Assembly (NCBI GenBank): GCA_002419285.1
Contig: DIFU01000128.1
Coordinates: 1 to 53,967, forward strand
Reading direction: 5' to 3'
DNA from: Prolixibacteraceae bacterium UBA5740
GTDB taxonomy: Bacteria; Bacteroidota; Bacteroidia; Bacteroidales; Prolixibacteraceae
Length of the DNA stretch: 53,967 nucleotides
The stretch's first letter is position 1. Each line of letters begins with the position of its first letter. The notes beneath the pieces are model-generated. The model saw nothing but the letters and a program-made list of their open reading frames with translations. It was not told the DNA's origin and made no database searches. Shown in pieces: positions 48,491-53,967 of this stretch. The translations under genes were made by a program, and so were the position numbers.

Positions 48491-49987
48491 ATGAAGAGGT
48501 TATACTGGTATGTTCTCAAGACTTTCCTGGGTCCGTTTGTCATGACCTTCTTTATCTGCGTATTCATCCTGCTCATGCAGTTCCTCTGGAAATACGTGGA
48601 TGACCTGGTCGGCAAGGGGCTCGACTGGAATATCCTGGCCGAGCTGCTCTTTTATGCCGCTTTTGGCCTGCTGCCGTTTGCCTTTCCTCTTTCAATGCTT
48701 CTGGCCTCGATCATGACCTTCGGTGAACTGGGCGAAAACTATGAACTGGTGGCCATGAAATCATCGGGGATTTCGCTGTTCCGCATCATGCGCCCCCTGC
48801 TGGTTGTGGCCTTGATTATCACCGGAATGGCTTTTTTCTTCGCCAATAACGTGCTTCCCCATACCAACCTCCGGTTTACCACGCTGCTTTTCAGCATCCG
48901 TAACCAACGGCCCGAGCTGGTACTCAAGGAGGGGGTGTTCACCAGCGAAATAGATGGCTACAGTATCCGCATCGGGAAAAAGGACAGCCGAACCAATACT
49001 TTGCACGATATCCTGATTTATGACCATACAAACAACAAGGCCAACGAAAGTGTGACGGTGGCCGACTCGGGATACCTGAAAATGACGGAGGACAAAAACT
49101 ATATGGTGATGACCCTCTATAACGGCGAGAATTTCGCCGAGGGGGCGTCAACACCGGGACAAAGGAATACCAACTTCCCCTTCCGCCGCGACCGGTTCGA
49201 AAAGCAGGTAATCAACGTGCGGGTGATGAATTTTGACTTCCAGCGCAGGGATGAGAACATCTACCGGAATACCTACCGGATGCTGAACATTGGACAACTG
49301 AAATTTGCCGAGGATTCGCTGCTGGTCGATTATAAGGACAGGTTGAAGAACTTTATGCTTAATACCCGCTATACCTATCATCTCGATCGCCGCATATCGG
49401 CCCTGACCATGGAGAATGATTCGCTGCTCAGGCAACTTGAGATGCAGCATCACAGGATCTATGATATCGACAGCCTGATGGCCAGTTACCAGAGTTTCGG
49501 CGCGCCCGAATTCGTGCAGAACGCATTGTATAGCGCCCGGAACAATTTCCAGGAAATCAATAACATCGAAAATAACCTATACGGCCGTAAGAAGCGCATC
49601 AACCAGCACATGATGGAACGGCACCGGAAATTTACCCTCTCTTTTGCCGTGTTGATCTTCTTCTTCATTGGGGCTCCACTGGGTGCCATCATCCGGAAGG
49701 GTGGACTTGGGATGCCCGTGGTGGTATCCATTTTACTGTTTATTTCGTATTATATCTTTTCAATGACCGGTGAAAAGTCGGCCCGCGAAGATGTGTGGGA
49801 AATGATGGCCGGGATGTGGTTCTCGTCGCTCATTTTCCTTCCTGTCGGTTTGTGGCTCACCTACAAGGCTGTGACTGATTCACCTGTCATGTCATCAGAA
49901 ACTTATATCGCCTTGTTTAAAAAGTTAAACCTGAAAAGGTTTTTCAGAAAAGGAACAGGACATGAATATACTCCAACTGACCAATAA
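48491..49987 (+). CDS. LptF/LptG-family (YjgP/YjgQ) permease
   Basis: 498 residues. Three membrane segments lie in the first ~115 residues (FVMTFFICVFILLMQFLW, then two more), followed by a large periplasmic beta/helical part (about 120-370) and three segments at the end (about 380-460). This is the topology of LPS-transport permeases that work with LptB. There is one extra long helical insertion (about 285-365). The gene overlaps the next one by 26 bp and probably belongs to an envelope operon. Confidence 0.9.
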   Translation: MKRLYWYVLKTFLGPFVMTFFICVFILLMQFLWKYVDDLVGKGLDWNILAELLFYAAFGLLPFAFPLSMLLASIMTFGELGENYELVAMKSSGISLFRIMRPLLVVALIITGMAFFFANNVLPHTNLRFTTLLFSIRNQRPELVLKEGVFTSEIDGYSIRIGKKDSRTNTLHDILIYDHTNNKANESVTVADSGYLKMTEDKNYMVMTLYNGENFAEGASTPGQRNTNFPFRRDRFEKQVINVRVMNFDFQRRDENIYRNTYRMLNIGQLKFAEDSLLVDYKDRLKNFMLNTRYTYHLDRRISALTMENDSLLRQLEMQHHRIYDIDSLMASYQSFGAPEFVQNALYSARNNFQEINNIENNLYGRKKRINQHMMERHRKFTLSFAVLIFFFIGAPLGAIIRKGGLGMPVVVSILLFISYYIFSMTGEKSAREDVWEMMAGMWFSSLIFLPVGLWLTYKAVTDSPVMSSETYIALFKKLNLKRFFRKGTGHEYTPTDQ

Positions 49988-51161
49988 ACCTCCATACCCG
50001 GCACGGGATGGCGGTGCAATTGCGATGCTAAACCTGACTATCGGTTTTGCCCGCCTGGGGCACCAGGTTACCGTGTTGTCGATGAATACCCTGAAACATT
50101 CTACCAGCGTTTCCGAAATACCAGAGGAGATTGCCCGCATGGCCGATTTCCGGTTTGTTTCGGTCCCTGCAGCCATCAATCCCTTTGCAGCCCTCACCAA
50201 CCTGTTCTTTTCCGACCTGCCTTACAATGCTGTCAGGTTTATCTCGACGGAATACGAAAGAAAACTGGTTGCACTGCTAAAGGAGAACCGTTACGACATT
50301 ATCCAGCTCGAAGGACTGTACCTTTGTCCTTATATCCCGGTCATCAGAAAACATTCGGATGCCCTGGTGGTTTACCGGGCCCACAATGTGGAGCATGAGA
50401 TTTGGACCCGGACTGCCCTGATGAGCCATGGTGCCAGAAAATGGTATTTGCGCAACCTGGCCAAACGCATCGAGCGGTTCGAGACGAACTGCCTGAACAC
50501 CTACGATATGCTGGTGCCCATCACTGCCCGCGATGAATCGATCCTCGGACGGATGGGCAATCTGAAACCCTCTTTTGTCTCATCCACGGGAATCAATATG
50601 GAGGAGATGACCCCGGTCTGGAATAACCAAGCGCCGAGTCTCTTCCATATCGGGTCGCTCGACTGGTCGCCCAACCAGGAAGGCCTGCTCTGGTTCCTGT
50701 TCAACTGTTGGGGACCATTACGGCAGGCGTTTCCTAAGCTCGAGATGCACATTGCCGGTCGCAATGCCCCCGAATGGCTGATCCGGAAGTTTAAGCGTCC
50801 GGGTGTGGTTTTCCATGGGGAAATTGCCGATGCTTATGCCTTTATGCGTGATCATTCGGTAATGGTGGTTCCACTGCTTTCAGGCAGCGGAATGCGAATC
50901 AAGATCATTGAGGGAATGGCGCTGGGGAAAGCCATCGTTTCCACTTCAATCGGTGCCGAAGGCTTGGGAGTCACCCATGAACTGGAAGTCATGGTGGCCG
51001 ACCGTCCCGATGATTTTATCAAATCAGTGCAATCGTTGCTGACAGAGACTCAAAAAATACGGGAAATGGGAGAACAGGCCCATGCCTTCATTGCGGAGCA
51101 TTTCGACAACCGGGTGCTGGCAGGGAAACTGGCCGGCTTTTACCAAAACTGCTGTGCATGA
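49962..51161 (+). CDS. Glycosyltransferase family 4
   Basis: 399 residues with a GT-B fold. The N-terminal acceptor part begins NILQLTNKPPYPARDGGAIA. The C-terminal donor part has FHIGSLDWSPNQEG and SGSGMRIKIIEGMALGKAIV, then TSIGAEGL, the GT4 nucleotide-sugar site with its conserved Glu. It is cytoplasmic, perhaps membrane-associated, and adds a sugar to a surface glycan or LPS. It overlaps both neighbours. Confidence 0.88.
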   Translation: MNILQLTNKPPYPARDGGAIAMLNLTIGFARLGHQVTVLSMNTLKHSTSVSEIPEEIARMADFRFVSVPAAINPFAALTNLFFSDLPYNAVRFISTEYERKLVALLKENRYDIIQLEGLYLCPYIPVIRKHSDALVVYRAHNVEHEIWTRTALMSHGARKWYLRNLAKRIERFETNCLNTYDMLVPITARDESILGRMGNLKPSFVSSTGINMEEMTPVWNNQAPSLFHIGSLDWSPNQEGLLWFLFNCWGPLRQAFPKLEMHIAGRNAPEWLIRKFKRPGVVFHGEIADAYAFMRDHSVMVVPLLSGSGMRIKIIEGMALGKAIVSTSIGAEGLGVTHELEVMVADRPDDFIKSVQSLLTETQKIREMGEQAHAFIAEHFDNRVLAGKLAGFYQNCCA

Positions 51162-52345
51162 TGGCTGAAATCCTCTTTTGGCTGCTTTTCCTGACCCTTG
51201 CCTATACCTATGCGGGCTATGCGCTGGTCCTGTTTGTGCTGGTGTCACTGAAAAAACTGTTTGGCAAAGGCAGGAAGGTGATCCCCACCGGCGATGCTGA
51301 ACCGGAAGTGTGCCTGTTTGTCACTGCCTTCAACGAAAAGGATTACGTCTTCCAGAAGGTGGAAAATTCATTCCGGCTCGACTATCCCCGTGAAAAGGTG
51401 CAATACCTGTGGGTTACCGACGGCTCTGATGACGGTACGCCCGACATCCTGCGGCAGTTTCCCGACCTGGAGGTATACCACCTGCCTGAAAGAAGGGGGA
51501 AGATTCATGCCATGAACCGGGGGATGCAGTTCGTTAAGGCTCCAATCGTCATATTTTCGGACACCAATACCCTCCTTAGCGGCAATACCATCCGTGAGAT
51601 GGTGTCCCGATTCCGCGACCCGAAGGTGGGATGTGTCGCCGGCGAGAAGCGGATCACCGAGAAAGAGGCCGAAAATGCCTCGGCTGCCGGTGAAGGCTTG
51701 TACTGGCGCATCGAAAGCAAAATCAAGGAGTGGGATGCCGAGCTGAATTCGGCCGTTGGCGGCGTGGGTGAGCTCTTTGCCATCCGTACCGAACTATTTG
51801 CAGAAGTGGAACCCGATACGCTGCTCGACGACTTCATCATATCGCTCCGGATTGCCGGAAAGGGATATCGCATTGCTTATACACCCAACGCCTATGCCGA
51901 AGAGAAGGCCTCGCTGAACGTAAAGGAAGAGCTCAAGCGGAAGATTCGCATTGCGGCAGGAGGCGTGCAGACCCTGTTCCGGTTGTCGTGGCTACTCAAT
52001 CCATTCCGTCATGGGTGGCTTAGCTGGCAATATTTTTCGCACAAGGTGCTTCGCTGGAGCCTTGCACCCGTCTTCCTTTTCCTGTTCCTGCCGGTGAATG
52101 TGTGGATGGTGGCAGGCAACAACCTGTGGACTGTCCCCTCGTTTTATACCCTCATGCTCGGGTTGCAGGCAGTATGTTACCTCATGGCCCTGGCCGGATG
52201 GGTCCTCGAAAACAGGCAGTTACGGGTCAAGTTCCTGTTTGCCCCATACTACTTCGTGGCCATTCACTATGCCGCCATCCTGGGCATGATCCGCTATTTC
52301 AAACGTGCCCAGAAGGTGACTTGGGAGAAATCAAAACGTGCCTGA
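51158..52345 (+). CDS. Glycosyltransferase family 2, membrane-bound
   Basis: 395 residues. An N-terminal membrane helix (about 5-28) is followed by a GT-A domain with WVTDGSDDGT, the FSDTNTLL metal motif and LLDDFIISLRIAGKGYRI. About three membrane segments lie at the end. It is a processive-type or polyprenyl-linked sugar transferase similar to the family that makes surface polysaccharides. The start overlaps the GT4 stop by 4 bp (ATGA). Confidence 0.88.
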   Translation: MMAEILFWLLFLTLAYTYAGYALVLFVLVSLKKLFGKGRKVIPTGDAEPEVCLFVTAFNEKDYVFQKVENSFRLDYPREKVQYLWVTDGSDDGTPDILRQFPDLEVYHLPERRGKIHAMNRGMQFVKAPIVIFSDTNTLLSGNTIREMVSRFRDPKVGCVAGEKRITEKEAENASAAGEGLYWRIESKIKEWDAELNSAVGGVGELFAIRTELFAEVEPDTLLDDFIISLRIAGKGYRIAYTPNAYAEEKASLNVKEELKRKIRIAAGGVQTLFRLSWLLNPFRHGWLSWQYFSHKVLRWSLAPVFLFLFLPVNVWMVAGNNLWTVPSFYTLMLGLQAVCYLMALAGWVLENRQLRVKFLFAPYYFVAIHYAAILGMIRYFKRAQKVTWEKSKRA

Positions 52346-52402
52346 TCTGTTAACCTTTTGGTTTCACCCCTTTTTGTCAGGTTATGGCTTGAATTTTTTA
52401 GC

Positions 52403-52410
52403 TAATTTTG
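52403..52410 (+). promoter_or_regulatory. Candidate -7 box of ribBA
   Basis: TAATTTTG matches TAnnTTTG, 24 bp before the ATG of the RibBA gene. No clear -33 box at the usual distance. I see no FMN-riboswitch-like leader in the short space available. Confidence 0.5.
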
Positions 52411-52434
52411 CCGCCGTATCAGTGAAAACGAAAA

Positions 52435-53679
52435 ATGTCAGATTTCAAGCTCAATACCATACCCGAAGCCATCGAAGCCATTAAGAACGGTGAATTTATC
52501 ATTGTAGTCGATGATGAGGATCGTGAGAATGAAGGTGATTTCATTACCGCTTCGGAGTTGATTACACCCGAGAAGATTAATTTCATGGCCATCCATGGCC
52601 GCGGGCTCATTTGTGTGGCCCTGACCGAACAACGTTGCGATGAGCTTGAGCTCGAGATGATGGTCGGACAGAATACCTCTTTTCATGAAACGCAGTTCAC
52701 GGTTTCGGTAGATGCCATATTGCCCACCGTGACCACAGGAATTTCGGCTTCCGACCGTGCCATTACCATCAAGGCTTTGGTTGATCCATCGACCCGGCCA
52801 GCGGATCTGGGGCGGCCCGGACATGTTTTCCCGCTGAAGGCCAAGAACCGGGGGGTCCTGCGCAGGGCAGGCCATACCGAGGCGGCAGTTGACCTGGCGC
52901 GGCTGGCAGGATTGAGCCCGTCGGGAACGCTGGTCGAAGTGATGAATGACGACGGAACCATGGCCCGGTTACCCGATCTGATAAAACTGGCCGAAAAGTT
53001 TAACCTGAAGATCATAACCATCAAGGACCTGATCGCCTACCGCCTGCAAAGCGAAAGTCTGATTAAGAGAGGCGAGGAGGTGACGTTGCCTACCCGTTTC
53101 GGCGATTTCAGGATCATTCCCTTCCTCCAAAAAAGCAACAACAAAGAGCATGTGGCCCTGGTGAAAGGGGAGTGGAATCCGGGAGATGCCATCCCCGTGA
53201 GGGTGCATTCCTCGTGCATGACCGGCGACATTTTCGGGTCGTTGCGCTGCGAATGTGGCGACCAGTTGCATGCTGCCATGGAATATATCGAGAAAGAGGG
53301 CAGGGGGGTGATCGTTTACATGATGCAGGAAGGCCGTGGTATTGGACTGCTAAACAAGATTGCTGCCTATAAACTGCAGGACCAGGGACTGGATACCGTG
53401 GAAGCCAACATCCATCTGGGATTCAAGGCCGATGAACGGGATTATGGCGTGGGGGCCCAGATTCTCCGAAGCCTCGAAGTGTCGAAAATGGTGCTGCTGA
53501 CCAATAACCCGGTGAAAAGGGTTGGACTCGAAGCATACGGCCTGGAAGTGGTGAAAGTGGTACCGCTCGAAGTGAAGCCCAACAAGTTCAATACCCGCTA
53601 CCTGAAGACCAAGCGCGACCGCATGGGCCATAACCTCCAGCGGTTTACCTACGACGATGAGAAGCCCCAGTCTGAATAA
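52435..53679 (+). CDS. ribBA: RibBA: DHBP synthase / GTP cyclohydrolase II
   Basis: 414 residues. The N-terminal half (about 1-205) is 3,4-dihydroxy-2-butanone 4-phosphate synthase, with the acidic DDEDRENEGDF loop and RRAGHTEAAVDL. The C-terminal half is GTP cyclohydrolase II with the zinc Cys in CMTGDIFGSLRCECG and the GRGIGLLNK motif. Both activities feed riboflavin synthesis. All key residues are present and the length is normal. Confidence 0.95.
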   Translation: MSDFKLNTIPEAIEAIKNGEFIIVVDDEDRENEGDFITASELITPEKINFMAIHGRGLICVALTEQRCDELELEMMVGQNTSFHETQFTVSVDAILPTVTTGISASDRAITIKALVDPSTRPADLGRPGHVFPLKAKNRGVLRRAGHTEAAVDLARLAGLSPSGTLVEVMNDDGTMARLPDLIKLAEKFNLKIITIKDLIAYRLQSESLIKRGEEVTLPTRFGDFRIIPFLQKSNNKEHVALVKGEWNPGDAIPVRVHSSCMTGDIFGSLRCECGDQLHAAMEYIEKEGRGVIVYMMQEGRGIGLLNKIAAYKLQDQGLDTVEANIHLGFKADERDYGVGAQILRSLEVSKMVLLTNNPVKRVGLEAYGLEVVKVVPLEVKPNKFNTRYLKTKRDRMGHNLQRFTYDDEKPQSE

Positions 53680-53720
53680 CGGCAATAATAAGTTTGTTCA
53701 ACAGTGTAAATGTTAAAAAG

Positions 53721-53933
53721 ATGGGCTTTACCTGGAATCCCGATTACGAAGATATCAGTTATGGTAACGACAACCAGAAGGAAGGGGATGATTTCTATCT
53801 CGATTCCAATGGCTACAGGGTCATGACCGAATCGTACCTGCGACGCAGGGGATACTGCTGCGCCAACGGTTGCCGCCATTGTCCCTATTGGCCGAAAGCC
53901 CAGAAGGGCAATACCGTCCTCAAAAATCCGTAA
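53721..53933 (+). CDS. DUF5522 small cysteine-rich protein
   Basis: 70 residues from the ATG at 53721. The C-terminal part has the signature YLRRRGYCCANGCRHCPY, with four close cysteines that could bind a metal, as in the DUF5522 family. It is a small cytoplasmic protein of unknown function common in Bacteroidota and other bacteria. It is encoded 41 bp after ribBA. Confidence 0.8.
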   Translation: MGFTWNPDYEDISYGNDNQKEGDDFYLDSNGYRVMTESYLRRRGYCCANGCRHCPYWPKAQKGNTVLKNP

Positions 53934-53967
53934 AAACAATTTCTTTATAGCGTTGTTTCACTGTAAA

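Overview
The window is a piece of a Bacteroidota chromosome, probably order Bacteroidales or a relative, carrying a complete-looking integrated siphovirus of about 47.5 kb (324-47792). Evidence for the host group is the set of Bacteroidota-type -7 boxes (TAnnTTTG), the weak use of Shine-Dalgarno sites, and the flanking genes: a START-like protein, an LptF/LptG-family permease, two glycosyltransferases, RibBA and a DUF5522 protein. The host part on the right (47824-53967) is visibly richer in G+C than the prophage.

Boundaries. A 44-bp direct repeat, identical at 324-367 and 47749-47792, marks attL and attR. It is the 3' part of a tRNA-Met(CAT) gene on the minus strand. The right copy completes the full tRNA (47750-47823), and the tyrosine recombinase gene (46251-47591) lies next to it. 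Each copy has its own rho-independent terminator, so the phage supplies a new tRNA 3' end together with a new terminator.

Layout. Almost everything is on the minus strand. The late region, read from 30193 down to 557, holds ParB-like protein, small terminase, a long tail-fibre-like protein, large terminase, SPP1-type portal and a MuF head protein carrying an HExxH motif. It continues with scaffold, head protein, lambda-E-type major capsid, connectors, tail tube, a gpG-like chaperone with a -1 frameshift partner, tape measure, distal tail, tail-tip protein, holin, muramidase and two lysis-associated proteins. It ends at a strong terminator (463-493). A plus-strand island (17177-20496) with PcfK- and PcfJ-like genes interrupts this region between scaffold and MuF. 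The early region, read from 43742 down to about 30699, holds a Cro-like protein, BRO antirepressor, LuxR-type HTH protein, Rad50/SbcC-like ATPase, RecT, an MBL-fold protein, replication protein, a DUF4406/DnaA-C-like fusion, SSB, a RuvC-like resolvase, GNAT and HNH proteins. It ends at a terminator at 30614-30648. The plus-strand lysogeny region (43906-46095) holds an S24 repressor, a short relative of the MuF head protein, two small proteins and a secreted protein.

Regulation. A 15-bp palindrome, consensus GTATYAC-A-GTRATAC, occurs at least nine times. Six copies lie 16-49 bp upstream of the first gene of a transcription unit, which suggests a prophage-wide operator network. The lysogeny switch carries a related but longer-spaced palindrome and three TGATGCA sites. 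The leader of the replication gene contains two hairpins whose loops are perfectly complementary over 8 nt, and the gap at 31040-31199 is a run of stable hairpins. The strongest candidates for something new are this operator network, the MuF relative coupled to the repressor, and the two structured RNA or DNA regions.
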